Positions 20,452 to 33,170 of a stretch of 64,000 nt of DNA are shown piece by piece. Every line of letters begins with the position of its first letter. Positions within the stretch are counted from its first letter, which is position 1. The notes under the pieces were generated by a model. It was not told the DNA's origin. It ran no database searches and saw only the letters and a program-made list of their open reading frames with translations. A program made the translations under genes and the position numbers. The stretch is from Piscicola geometra. Lineage: Eukaryota > Annelida > Clitellata > Hirudinida > Piscicolidae. The stretch lies in assembly GCA_943735955.1 (NCBI GenBank), contig OX030966.1, positions 2,971,511 through 3,035,510 on the forward strand. The letters are read 5' to 3'.

Positions 20452-21892
20452 GACCCATCAAGCTGCAGTTACACAGGACTTTCATGTATATAAACCTCAC
20501 ATATTCAGTAATGGTACTATTCATTTCAGTACATATTTTAGTAGTATATTGTGGCCGATCCTTACTTATAAAAAAATAAATTAAATTAAATATTAATAAT
20601 TTGATATTTCTCATTATTAGTTAAAATCGTTTAATATATATAAAGATAGCAATAATATAGTAATAATAATATTCACAGTATTGTTATAAATAAAAATGCG
20701 TAAATAGTGTTAAAATGATAAAAATAAGAATATGAGTGGCAAATTTAAATGATAATGTTAATAAGAATAAATAGTATTGATTCATTGAAGAATGCTAATG
20801 GCACAGCAACAAAAGTGGTAATGACGCTGCAATTGCTAATTCTCGTCGTTCCTTGCATTGTTGTCTGTCATCATCAACGACAGAAAACATTCATGAGCGT
20901 GTGGTGGTGAGGTTTTCTCGATTAAAATGTTTAATTGTAGTAGTGGTAGGTAAGTAGGCGAGGGTTCAACGCTCATGAGCGGTTAATTAGCGGTGAAGCT
21001 GGATGGAAGATTATTCGCAGTCTCATGATCACCATGATCATAATCATCGTCGTTTAAAAATCTCATGATTTGAGTGAACCAGGAGTGAGGTGCAACGATT
21101 TAATCAAATATTTGTATGTTGAAGAAAACAAGAATAGTTTTAAAGTTGAAAATTATGAAAAGTTTTGAATTATATTTTAAATATTATAATTATTGATTAA
21201 TGTCAGCTTCTGCCGCACTAAAACAAAACATGTTTTCGCCGTCAGCTAAGTGCCCGTAAATGCGTCTGCTGCGATCGATTCATACATCAATATAAATAAT
21301 ATACAATTTATGTGTTTGTATATATTAATGCAATAAGCTAAAATTCTTTTTAATTATATATAAATATAAAATAAACAGAACAAAACAAGAAACGAAATAA
21401 AGTAAATAAACCATGATACAAATAGGAGTGTAGCACCTTTAATACGACATTTGCATTTATGAAGTATTTTTTATTTTGTACTCAATAGGTTTATGAGTAG
21501 CGGTGAATCGATATGCGTTGCCATGACGACACTAGGCACAAAGGTGGAATGGAAAAACAAAATGGTGATTATATGGCCTGTGAGATTTGCTATGCATAAT
21601 GTAGATGTTATGATGATGATGATGATGATTGTAATGATAAAATATTAAATAATAATAATATAATGATAATCATGAATGAGAATAATATGACGGTGATATT
21701 AATAAATAATATAAATGAAATAATGACAATAATAATAATGTTAATGATTAAGATAATATCTATAAAAATATCAATAATAATAACAACAATCATGATGATG
21801 ATGATGATGACGATTATGTCATTTTAGCATGCCAATAATTATGAAAGCATTGCAAATGCTCCAATAACAGCAGTGGTAACGATGAAGTCAAT

Positions 21893-21958
21893 AAATAAAA
21901 GTGGTCTGAAAGCCCGTTCGGGCTATACGCCACTATAAGAATACTCTTCAAATAAGCA
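21893..21958 (+). repeat. LINE 3'-end fragment
   Basis: GTCTGAAAGCCCGTTCGGGC and the TACGCCA that follows match the 3' end of the LINE at 41906-45420 (GACGGGCTT and GGCGTAAAC on the plus strand there) and the fragment at 51925-52000. Confidence 0.6.
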
Positions 21959-22137
21959 TTTGAAAAGATATATAAAAAAATTGGTATTATTAAATAAAGA
22001 ATTTTTTAATAAATATATTAACAACGAAAATAAATATTCGTTCTTTATTGAACATTTGGAAGCAATAGTCAGTTTAATAGTAACACAATCATTATCATAA
22101 TCATTCCCATCATCCTCCTCATCCCATCATCCCCCTC

Positions 22138-22305
<168 letters not shown>

Positions 22306-24176
22306 GCAACCTCCATCATCTCCTCTCTCTTTATGTTTGTGTGTGTAGCCGTCTGTGTGCGTGTTTGTATATATTACTATATGTAAATGCATGAAACAAA
22401 TTCTGTGGAAACACCATTAAACCTTAATTTAGGGAGGGGGCATAAGTAGGCAAAAAATTGGAAAATTGAAAATTCGTTACGTTCACTTGTAATATGGTTC
22501 ACTAGGTTATTTTGATGAAACCCCACCCCCACACCCAAAAAACTAAATCGAAGGTTTAGGCTTAAGCCTCAGCGTTTTCAAGTAAAAAGAATTAATTAGA
22601 TAATTTAATTTACTCAAATTTTACGATAATAAGGTTACTTAATATAATATAATATTATAACAAAATATTTGTGCCGCCCACACTACACTGGGCTTCAGCA
22701 GTGGCATGAATAAAGTTCTTCAATTGGTTGAAACGGATATAAGGATATATCAGGTTTTACAAAGTTTTATGGTGAAAGTAAACGTTTATAAAAAAATAAA
22801 AGTTTAGTTGGACATGCACTGGATCGGTGCCTTAAACTGGTGGCTCCTGAGCTCAGCTAAACTCTGGAACCGATTCAATGAGTTTCTCTTCTACCTTGAG
22901 TAAATAATGGTATCCAGTGGGCTGTTTTTTTTACAAAAACAACAAATTCGGGTTTTTTTCGATACAAAAAAATTCTTATTTACCACTTTAATGATCTCAT
23001 TGAGTTCTCAAGCCAAAACCCACAGATAAACAATCGCCTAGCCTGTTAAGTCAGAGAAGTTATGGAACCTCCCTATTTCAAGTTGTTCTGGTGGTGCCTT
23101 TTGGCTTGGATGTGCATTTGGTGTCTAAAGCCGCAGTTGAACGTTTGGAGTAAGTAAATAAGTTCATTTTTATTATGCAGTTTCTTCTCAAAACAGTTTT
23201 AGATAGGCAAAAGAGAGACTAGGACATTGATAAAGAGGCCTTACCTATGAGGTACCCAATCAGTGAGCAGGCTTCTGAAATAGATGACACTCTTGTTCAC
23301 AACCATAGGCAGTTTGGTAAAATGAACCATAGACTAAAGAAACTAGTAAATTGAATGCAGTCAGTAGATCCATCATCTTATAAAAGAAGCAGCAGCCTAG
23401 AGATGGACAGATCCCGTCTTTCGGAGCTTCAAAGCAACGGGTCAAGCAAAAAATCAGTCAAAACTTAACTAAAGACAAGAAAACTAAGTTTTTAAAAGCG
23501 CAAAAATTTATCAAAAGCTGTTTCATAGAAAGAAGCGAAAAATACTTAAACTTTCATGCCTGTTGAAACCAAAAGATGATCCTTTCACTGAAAATGAGAA
23601 AATTTAGAACTTTTTATAAATGAAAGTATTAAGCAAAAAAGATGTTAAAATATTAAAAAACAAAAAAAATTTTTTTTAATGGTTTAAAATGTGTTTTTCT
23701 AGTGAATAAAAGGTTTAACATCTCCTATTTTTTAGAGTTAGGTTACTTAGTATATCTTGAATAATTTATTAAAATAATTAATTAAAACGTAATTATCATT
23801 AAATATTATATTTTACTATGAATGAATATTGATACTTAGCATACTCAAGGTCAGTGGCGCAACCAGGGGGGGGGGGGGGCTGGGGAAGGCTCAAGCCCCC
23901 CCCCCCCCCCCAGACCTTTTCGAAGGGTCTCGCAATTTTTCGAAAATCGAGGGGGGGGGGGTAATGAATTTTTCAATATGCCATAGGACAATGATATTTT
24001 CTCTGGATGGCCATCGGGTCTTTATCTCACGAAGCAATTCATATATCAACACAGAACATAGAGATCCCACCAAAATAACACTAACATGTCACAAATTCTG
24101 AGAAAAACTAGAGCACCACTAGACCTTAACTACACTTTTAAATCTTTACACTTTTTATATGTAAATTTTTTAAGCC

Positions 24177-24564
24177 ATGACACAGTATATAAAAAACAAA
24201 TCACGTAGACAAAATAACTCTCGAGCTTTCAGAATTATCCAACCTTCATGGAAAGGATGCAGAAACTGTGTAAAGACAGCTCAAAATCACATCAACAAAT
24301 CAAGTCTACGTGCGTATCAGTCTGATCTCATTGCATGTATCGAACTGCAAGAATTCTTTTGAGCAACAAGCCTTCAGCCCGAGTTGCATTATATGCTCGA
24401 TGTTGTTCTGACTCTGCCAGTTACTTCATCAGATGCAGAAAAAGCAATTTCTAAACGTCGGCTTATTAAAACTCATCTTAAGACGACTGTTTCTACATGT
24501 CGTTTGCAAAGCTTGTTTGAGAATATCTGCTACCAAAACAGCTACGGCACTTCTTCCAGTAAAT
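24177..24564 (+). pseudogene. hAT transposase C-terminal remnant
   Basis: Two plus-strand frames. The second reads LPVTSSDAEKAISKRRLIKT and onward to STCRLQSLFEN, the hAT C-terminal dimerisation motif (normally with A-E-R-S-F-S). The DDE/RNase H core is absent, so this copy is non-autonomous. Confidence 0.75.
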
Positions 24565-24699
24565 GAAATGGTGAAAAGACTTTCACAAACTGATCGAAAA
24601 ATTATTTTGTAACTGAGAACACATCAAAATTTAGTTGAAACTAAATATTTGAAAAAAAATTATAGACTGTTTAGGATCTCATATCAAACTTATTTTTTT

Positions 24700-25185
24700 A
24701 CTTTTTACCTTAGTTTGGTCTCCCTGTAATACTTTAGCTCCTCTAAATAAAGCCTTTAATTGTGCTACTCGTCTTGTTGCTCGTGCTCCTAAGTTTTCTC
24801 ACATTTCTCTTTATCTTCGTATGTTACATTACCTTTGAGATCTAGAGTGATTTTTAAAATATGCCTAAATATGTTTAAAATTCATAACTGTAATGCTCCA
24901 ACTTATCTTAAAAATTTAATTAAACAGCCCCCTAAATCTGGTCTAAGGTCATCTACCTTTAAGCGTTCTTTTCGTTTTCCAGTTAAACACTCTTTTGCGA
25001 AACGTTTTTTTTCCTACTGTGGTCTTCTTTTATGGAATTCTTTACCTTCTTCTTTAACTTCAACTAAGTCACTCATAACTTTCCGTCGAGGCCTGAAGAC
25101 GTACTTGTTCGGGACGTGATGGCTGAGCGCTTTTGTTCACTTAGTAAAGGGCGCTATACAAATCATTAGTGATTGATTGATTGAT
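24700..25185 (+). mobile_element. LINE 3' fragment nested in hAT copy 1
   Basis: Encodes a LINE C-terminus (FNCATRLVARAPKF, then FRFPVKHSFAKRFFSYCG, LLWNSLPSSL, FRRGLKTYLFGT and stop) and ends with GCGCTATACAAATCATTAGT plus TGATTGATTGAT. It is 5'-truncated, with one frame change before 24835. hAT copy 2 lacks this sequence. Confidence 0.8.
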
Positions 25186-26392
25186 AGTTTAAAAAATGAT
25201 GACGTAACTTTAAAAATACTATGCAACTTAGTTTGTAGTTTTTCTTTTGTATCATTAATAAACTATCTAAATTCTTTATCAATTATAATTGGTAGTTTTT
25301 ATTTAGCCCATTGACCGCCGCTACCCGAGAAAAAAAGTTAACATGAATTTTACATTTAGACTTGCATTATATGGTTATAAGAATAACTCAAGCAAAATTG
25401 AAAACAATTATTTCATAAGTTTTAATAGGGCAAAATGTTGCGAAAACGCAACGTGAGCGGGAAGTGTGACATACTTATGTACAGTAAGAAATCATAAATA
25501 AATTGATTCAAACCACACTTATTAAACAGAAATAAATTTTAATTGCAAATAGTTCGATAAAATTCAGACGTCTAATTATTTTATTTTTTATAATATTCAT
25601 ATGAATTATTTTAATTACAACAAAGCAAATTATTTAACGTGAATTACAACAGCACTCATAAACTGTCGTGCTGTTTCAAAGACGACACTGACGACGAATG
25701 TTATCTTTATTTTTATTTTATATTCAACCGATGAGAGGTTAAAAAATTATATTCTTTTCAATAAAAGCTTCAAGTGTGAAGCATTTGCGGTTTGGAATTT
25801 TTTATCGAAATATAAAAATCAACATTCATCTACAAAATTCAACTTTTAATTTTAATTTTATAAATTTTATAATACATTAACATTAAAATAATAATTTTAT
25901 TATTATTATAATGACTAGACTTATTAAAAATCATATGAAATCATATTATGTCAAAGTTGCGAAAAAGCACCATTGAATTTTTAAAGCATTGAAAACGTTT
26001 TACAAGTTATTTTGAATATTTAAAAAATTAATTCAATTATTAACTATTTTTTTACACTGAAATTAAGACTAAATTTGTATAAATAGACTAAAAATCGAAC
26101 GAAAAAATTGAACAATTATCCAAGCGAAGAAAGATTGTTTTGAGAAATTTTAAATGTGAACAGGATATATAAGACTATAAATAATAAAATTTAAAAAGTT
26201 GAAATTTAACTTATAAAATTAAAATTTAAAATTTATTGTACAAAATATGTGAAAAAATCGGTATTAAAACAGCAAGAAAATATAAAAATTGATGTTGCAA
26301 AACGCAACAGCTGCGGTAAATGGATTAAGCAACTATTTTTTTTTACTAAAGTTGAGCCCCCCCAGCATTTTTTGCTGGTTGCGCCCCTGCTC

Positions 26393-26715
26393 AAGGTCTT
26401 TTTCTGTATAAATCGAGTGTATCGCATTTATAAAAAAATTTTGTCAATATTTTTTAGCACTAAATTCATATTTGAATTTAAAAATAATAATTGAAGGTAG
26501 GTAATGAATTTGTCTTTAGAAAACTTGATGCAGAAAAGATAGAATAAAAGAATTCGTAAATTTTTGCATCATATAACTCACTAATTTGACATTTTTATGG
26601 ACAAGATTATTGTAGATTTTAAAAAATAAATGGGTGATTTAATGAAATAAAAATCAGAATTTTTATTTTGAAGTTTATTTAAACTGAAATTCAACTTCAA
26701 GCAATTCAATTTGGA
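26393..26715. other. Upstream region of protease A
   Basis: AT-rich. At 26667-26710 the sequence (GAAGTTTATTTAAACTGAAA and onward) aligns with the TATA region upstream of protease B (GAAGTTTATATAAACTC). The promoter is therefore shared by descent, with TTTATTTAA in place of TATATAAA. Confidence 0.5.
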
Positions 26716-29700
26716 ATGTTTCTCAAAAGTATTTTGGCACTCCTTTTGCTGGTGAGCTGCCTCCAGAGGTTTGTGAAGTCTTTTCATTTATGAGACTATC
26801 TAATATTTTGAATGTTGATAATAATTATTTATATTTTCTGAAAACTTTGTAAAAGACGCAGTTTTTACTTTCAAATTAATCTTTTTAAAGTGCTTGAGCT
26901 TTATACGTCGAATCTTCAGTAACACCTAGCATCTCAATCAATCAATCAATCAATCATTCAGTATATCAAATAAACTTCTATAGCACCCTTTCATCAAATT
27001 CAAGAGCGTTCTAAGAAGTGTCTAACTCTTAGCTATCCAAAAATTAAACTTCAACATTAATTGTTCATTTTAAAATCTGACTTTACTATCTACATATTTT
27101 GAAAGTTGTGAATTTTTAATTTGTAAGAATAAATTATTGAAACGAAGCTTTTCAATGATCCAGATTAAAAAATTGCACAATAAGAATATAATTAAATTTT
27201 GTGCAATTTTTTGAGTTTACAATTTTATGAAGTATTTATTGATTTTCAACTTCAGAATAATGAAGTTCGAATATGTTCGAATGTATTTATATAACAAAAA
27301 TAAAATTCATAGATACGAATTATTTCATAAGACCGTCTTAGTTCTTTTAAGAGTTCCAAATTAAGAAATAGGAAAAATATGTTTTTTTCTTCCATAAACC
27401 TTATTTCATCATAAAGTAAATAAAAATTAATAAAAAATAAAAGAATGAAATGTTTTCTAATTTCTAGAAAAACAAAATTCAAAGTTGAGATCTCAGTAAT
27501 TCAACCCCCAACCCACAGGGCAGTGAAAAGTCAGGGTAAAAATATAAGAACGTTTAAGCATGGATACAGGAATTGGTTTGATAAAGGAATAATGAGTGGA
27601 GATGATGGTGTTGGTGGCGATAATGATGATGAGGATGATACAGAGGAGCTAGTGCAGAACTTGATTAATAGGTTAAAGAACAGAAAAAATTTGAAAGGAA
27701 AGAAACCGGAGAAGTATATGACAGAAACAGAGTTCTTTGAAACTACACCTCTACCCAGAGAATGTTTGTGACACTATATATATTAGCATTTAAACACTTT
27801 TTAAAACCTAGCGAAACTATTATCTTAAAACGAATCATAAGCAATGATTAAATTAGTTAATTAAATAATTTATTAATTAAACTTAAATTTAATAATTAAA
27901 ATTCTTATGCACGAACCCGTAGATGTTGACCCGTGCGGTCCAGAACAGCCTCTGCTGATTATAGCCTCTTCAGGTGAGATTAAATCTCCAGGATTCGACA
28001 AAAATGAATACTCGGATAACAGTGAATGCAAATGGAAGTTTTTGGCTCCTGCAGGCCATGTGGTGGAACTGAAATTTGAAATTGATATTGAAGCGAGTTA
28101 CAATTGTTCCATGGATTCGGTTTCGGTTGGTTTAACTGATGTTTTTTTCTATCTTACACTAATTTTTATTTTAAGTTTCTTAAATTTAATTTTAAAAAAA
28201 TATTTTACTGGTAAAATACTTGATTATTTATTCAAAATAGTTTTAATACATGAGAATATTCCAGAAAATTTACGGTTTTGAACTTTTTAAAATGTTGAAA
28301 TGAACACTTTAAAAATATTCTTAACAAATCTTTGAATTTGATTTAAAAAAACAATTCTATTACACTGTCTATCGTTATCACCTTTTAAAAAGTTTAATAT
28401 TTCATTAATTTTCGAACAGTTTTGGGACGAAAGAGATTCGTTGACCAACGAGATTGACCGATATTGCGGAAGCAACGTGTCTACGGAAATAATCCGGTCG
28501 ACTTCAAGCCAGCCTATAGTTGTTTTCACTACCGACATTTCAGTTCATGTGGGAAGGTTTTCCTTTCAGTGGGAGTTTGTTGACCTGGAAAACTTAAAAA
28601 CAAAAATAATCCCCTCTCAAACTCAAGAACCATCTGATCCTTCTTGTGGCCTTCCTGCCATCAAACCCAATACTGGAGCGAGAATTACTAATGGAGAACA
28701 TGCCGTGCCTCATTCGTGGCCTTGGCAGGTTAGAGTGGAGTTATGTGGGTGTGTCATTTATTCATTTTTGTTCCCATAACGTGTGGGGCTCTTCTGGAGC
28801 ATTGACGCACCTAGGCGATGGTAAGAATCCAACCCACGCTAGGGAGACGAACGCCAAGCGCTTTACCGCTAGGCTCTTCCGATGCAGAAATAATTGGATT
28901 ACATTGTTTTGTGAGGCTGATAAATTATTTTGAGGGTATTTTGGGTAAGATGAAGTTGTTTTGAATTTAATAGCCAGTTTTACTGAATTTAATTTTGAAT
29001 TAGAACCTAAAGAAAATCTATTTCAAATTTGTAAATTGTTTGCACATTTAAAGATTTTGAAACTCCATTATCACAAAACAACACCAATTAGGTGATAATT
29101 CATATGTACAACGGTACGGCCCCAAAAAGGTGTGGCGGCTCCATTCTTTCAGCGACTGCTGTTCTAACTGCAGCCCATTGCTTGTGTGTGGTGATTGTAG
29201 TAGTGTGTTGTAAGATGTTGTAGTGGTGTTTTGTAGTAGTGTGTTGTAATTATGTGTTTATTAGTGTGTTTAATAGTTTGTTGTATGAGTGTGTTTATTA
29301 GATGATTTAGTTGGTGTGTTTTAGCTATGTGTTGTAATTATGTTTTTTTGTGAAATATTTTAGTGGAGTGTTTTAGTAGGGTGTTGTATTGTATTGTACG
29401 AGTGTTGTATTCATGTTTCGTACGAGTGTGTTGTAGGAGTTATTCATAGAAGTTTTTTTTAGAATTCAAACAAATCCACTTTTTCCACCCTTATACTTTG
29501 GACACAAACTTCATTGCAACTATCTTTTCTCTTAGTTTTAACGAGGGAACAGGCAAGTACCTAGGCAATCAAAGAATCAAAATAGTAGCAGGTAATAATA
29601 ATTTTATAATAAATAATGAAAGAATGATATTGAAACCTCAGTTGAAATGTGAAAGTACATTCAGGCCACAGACTCGATAAATAGAATATTTCGTTTTTCC

Positions 29701-30355
29701 TCAGGTGATTACGATGTATCTAATTGGAAAGATGGTCCAACACAGACCCCTCCCAGGAAAAATATTATTTTACACCCCCAGTACAAATATGACAGTGGAG
29801 AAAAATTGTATGATATTGCGGTCATTTTATTTAGGTTAGTGGTGGAATGAAAATGGTTTGGTTTTAAAAGTATGAATGGTTGGATGAACCATTTCTCATT
29901 CATCCACCAGCTCGCCTCTAAAATTCAACGATAACGTCAAAGCAGTATGTCTTCCCACGGACGACGCAAGCCCTGATGACTTGTGCTACGCCACTGGGTG
30001 GGGAAGAACAAGCCAAAATGATTATAATGACCAAAGCACCTTAAACCAAGTGAAACTTCCGATAATCAGCAATGAAGTGTGCGCACAGTATTGGGGTCGA
30101 ACGATTTATAATACTCAATTGTGCGCAGGATACAAAGAAGGGGGTAAAGACACCTGTAGTGGAGACTCAGGCGGTCCTTTAGTGTGTCAAAACCGTTCAA
30201 ATGGTCGTTGGTATCTGCAGGGAATAACTTCCTTCAGAAGCAAAAATTGTGGAGATCCTAAGAAACCTTCAGTATTCACTAGAGTTACGTCATATCTTCC
30301 TTGGATCTTTGACCACACAGAGGGTTTGTGGAAAAAAATTTATAATGATTTATAA
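26716..30355 (+). CDS. Secreted CUB-trypsin serine protease A, 527 aa
   Basis: Eight exons: 26716-26768, 27468-27763, 27923-28125, 28420-28728, 29092-29183, 29536-29591, 29705-29834 and 29911-30355. All junctions are in phase (528 codons with stop). Residues 1-17 form a signal peptide (MFLKSILALLLLVSCLQ). An acidic, low-complexity propeptide follows to about 115. A CUB domain spans about 118-240 (PCGPEQP, SECKWKFLAP, NCSMDS, RYCG). The zymogen link is CGLPAIKP, then activation site R272/I273 (ARITNG). The chymotrypsin-fold domain has H316 (TAAHC), D373 (DIAV) and S466 (GDSGGP) intact. Asp460 sits at the trypsin specificity position, so cleavage after Arg/Lys is expected. It is extracellular, of the kind used in clotting, immune or developmental cascades; which one cannot be told. 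It is tail-to-tail with its paralogue B (39004-49931). Confidence 0.88.
26935..27012 (-). repeat. LINE/SINE 3' tail fragment in protease A intron 1
   Basis: (TCAA)n followed by TATCAAATAAACTTCTATAG and a CACCCTTT/AAGAGCG pair, the inverted form of the tail at 33725-33802. Confidence 0.6.
28785..28885 (-). repeat. tRNA-derived SINE in protease A intron 4
   Basis: On the minus strand GAAGAGCCTAGCGGTAAAGC resembles an A box region and GGGTTGGATTC a B box, spaced as in a tRNA. The same sequence sits in the matching position of protease B (45838-45912 and 41878-41905). Pol III promoter remnants are the main evidence. Confidence 0.65.
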
Positions 30356-30867
30356 ATTGAGCGGTTGATTGGTAAGGGTGTTTTTGATGGGAGCAAAAAA
30401 AGTTTAATAGCAGTTTTTAATATTTTGTTGTTTTTCAACGTAAAGCTACAAACTTTTTCCATTTCAGTGAAACCATGAAAAAAGAAAACAAGATTTCTTT
30501 GATTTAGAAGAAAAAGACTTCCAAAAACTTGAACAACCATTATAACCCAATTTATTATGTATTCAATATTTTTGGATATTTAACCTCGCTAACAAACATG
30601 CATTTAATCTTACTACTTTCACATATTGAACTTATCATATTAGTAATAACTAGATAACAAATAAAACCAACTTTTACAAATTAGTTTTTTTTCATACAGG
30701 AATAATTTTTTTTAAAGGTGGTTGTATAGGTCAAGTTTTGATATTTTGATTATATTTGATTTTAAGAGTTTTCGACAATGATTTTCTCCTATTCTATTTG
30801 AATTGATTGATTTGTAGGTTTTATATGGGATGCTTTGAAGCTTTTGGAATGTTATTCTTAGAAATAT
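30356..30867. other. Downstream of protease A
   Basis: AT-rich. Blocks such as AAAAAGACTTCCAAAAACTT and the ATTTAACC/CATTTAATCTTACTACTT segments match the inverse of 38440-38830 downstream of protease B, so the inverted duplication extends about 500 bp past the stop codon. Confidence 0.55.
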
Positions 30868-30964
30868 CTTGGCAGCCGCTTTAACCGTAATGATTTTGTT
30901 AAATAGTTTGTCTTCTTATCTAATAATTTAGTTTTTTTTAATTTCAAATAATTATAGTAATTAT

Positions 30965-32592
30965 TAGAGACCGACCGAAACAGATATTTTTATTTCGGCC
31001 GAAACCGAAATTAGGCCGAAATTGAATCCCTATTTTCGGCCGAAACCGAAATTAAGCCGAAATGGAATATTAAATTTCGGCCGAAACCGAAATTAAACCG
31101 AAATTGTAATTATATTTTCGGCCGAAACAGAAGCCGAAACCGAAATTTTTCCCAACTTTTATTAAAAATGAAAAAATAGTATTTAATGATGACAATGCCA
31201 GTTTAATAAGTAAATCCAAACAAAAAAATAAAAGTTTTTCCAAAAAAAAAATTGTTTGTTTTTGACAGGCTTTGCTTTGGTCAGACTGACATTTTGTAAA
31301 AAACTTCCAAATAGGATTCAACGACATTCTCACAATTTATTTTTGAATTAATTAATCGAAGCCAAATCTTCTCGTTCTTTCGACTTATATACAGTGTTTT
31401 TCAAAGCATGGATATCTAGAATTCCACATGCTTGTATATCTTTAGCAACCCCAATCGACTTATGCTAATGAGCAAAAGTGACGTTTTACAGTAAAATTAT
31501 AGAAAAGTCTTAAAATTTAAGTTATGCATAATTCTATCGAAATAAAAAAGCAAGTGCATGAAAGACAATTTCATTATCTTTTAAATAAGTATTTTATAAA
31601 TAAATTATATATTATGTAAGCTTTCAAATAAAAGGATTTTAATCAAAATATCCCTTGAATCTAGCGTAACAGTAAAAAGCTATAATTTAGGGACTGCTAC
31701 TTTTTATACGTACTTATTCATTTCTTATTTCGCTAACCAAAAAATTACGTATAATATTGAATTATACATAATTAGATTCGTCTTTAAATAATCTATTATT
31801 ATATTTTTGTTAAGTTGAATAAATATTAAGTGAGAAGCCAGAAAACTCGAGGCAAAGCTCTAAATTTAGTAATTCGGGAATCAAAAAAGATAGTTTTTAC
31901 TTAAGAAAATTATTGAAAAAGTTTAAGTTATACTCAATAAAATTCTGTAAAAAAAGTTTTGAAAAAACATTTTTTAAGTATACGAAATAGATTTTAAAGT
32001 GTACATGCTTTCGACTTAACACAAAATTGTTAAGTTATTAAGTTAAAATACGTATAACTTTTTTTTAAACAAACAAATTAAAATTTGGTTAACGTATTTA
32101 AAATCAGTAAATCAAAATCTACAATTTGAGCGTTTCAATTTAAAAAAAGTATATAATAATTAATAAGAATAAACTACTGTAAAGGTTGATTTCTTCCATA
32201 AGTGAAGCTTTTAAAATGTTAATAACTTTGTTATTTTGAAAGATATAATTCTTTTAACTTTTAATTCTGATTCCTTGTATCAAATTAAATAAAACTAGTG
32301 ATTTTCAACAATATAAGAAGAAAAAAACAAAAGTTATGACAAAAAAACAATATTTCTGGTTTGTGAGGGGGCCGTGAATTGCTTATAGATTATGACGTAA
32401 AAACGGTAAAAAAAATGTGTTCTTTTTAAATTTTAAAATAGGTATAACTTTTTTTTAAACAAACTAATTAAAATTTGGTTAACGTATTTAAAATCAGTAA
32501 ATCAAAATCTACAATTTGAGCGTTTCAATTTTAAAAAATGAACATGTTTTAAAAATCGATTGGGGTTGCTAATATCTTATTCGAATAATGTG

Positions 32593-32635
<43 letters not shown>

Positions 32636-33170
32636 TTTTGTGTGTGTGCCTTTAATAAATCGACCCTCTGGATCATTGCCAAAGATGCATTTAACTTTCC
32701 CATCACATCTAATAGATATCTAATAGAATTTGCTTAAAAAAAGTTTTGTTAAGTATCATCATTGAACGTATCCCAATTTACTTAAATTTCAAATACATGA
32801 TACATTATTCCAGATGCTTGTTTATGTTATTCGAATAATTAGTCTGATGACACCCATAAATCAATCAACCACGATAACTAATAGATATCTAATAGAGAAT
32901 CGAATCAGAACTTAATAGTTCGATTGAGGATACAGATATATCAGATAAACTACATAAATAAATAAAAATTTCGGTTTTTCGGTAAGTATGAGATCCATTT
33001 CGGCCGAAACCGAAATTGAGCCGAAATTACAAAATTATTTTCGGCCGAAACCGAAAAATGACCGAAATTGTAAAATTTGATTCGGCCGAAACCGAAAAAT
33101 GGCCGAAACTAAGAAAATTTGCAATTTCGGCGCCGAAACCGAAACTGAACCGAATTTCGGTCGGTCTCTA
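30965..33170. mobile_element. Non-autonomous hAT-like element with CCGAAA subrepeats
   Basis: Ends are inverted (TAGAGACCGACCGAAA at 30965, the inverse ending at 33170), flanked by the exact 8-bp duplication GTAATTAT (30957-30964 and 33171-33178). The second copy of the host unit (about 33905-33925) keeps the uninterrupted site with one GTAATTAT, confirming the insertion. Both ends carry three to four tandem blocks containing TTTCGGCCGAAACCGAAATT (30995-31150 and 32970-33150). The interior is AT-rich with a 100-bp direct repeat at about 32046-32148 and 32437-32540. No transposase is seen; class assignment rests on the TSD length and end structure. Confidence 0.88.
32580..32650. repeat. (GT)n microsatellite
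   Basis: About 30 dinucleotide units with TTTG interruptions inside the non-autonomous element. Confidence 0.9.

Larger units (their letters stand above)
23852..26389 (+). mobile_element. hAT transposon copy 1 with 8-bp TSD
   Basis: Ends are CAGTGGCGCAACCAG (23852) and, inverted, CAGGGGCGCAACCAG (from 26389). The 8-bp duplication CTCAAGGT flanks it exactly (23844-23851 and 26390-26397). The 8-bp TSD and CAGxGGC ends are typical of hAT elements. It contains decayed hAT dimerisation-domain sequence (24177-24564) and a LINE fragment (about 24700-25180). Homologous sequence recurs in copy 2 at 34795-38291. Poly-C/poly-G runs lie just inside both ends. Confidence 0.92.

Noticed and set aside
23829..24101. 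Gly/Pro-rich ORF
   Set aside because: Produced by the poly-G/poly-C runs at the hAT terminus.
28785..28885. Functional tRNA gene
   Set aside because: A- and B-box-like segments are present, but no acceptor stem or complete cloverleaf; repeated at homologous sites, so a SINE.
29466..29535. Longer version of protease A exon 6 starting at AATTC
   Set aside because: Conserved and open in both A and B, but joining it to exon 5 makes a stop or a wrong frame; the shorter exon restores phase and normal spacing after the catalytic His.
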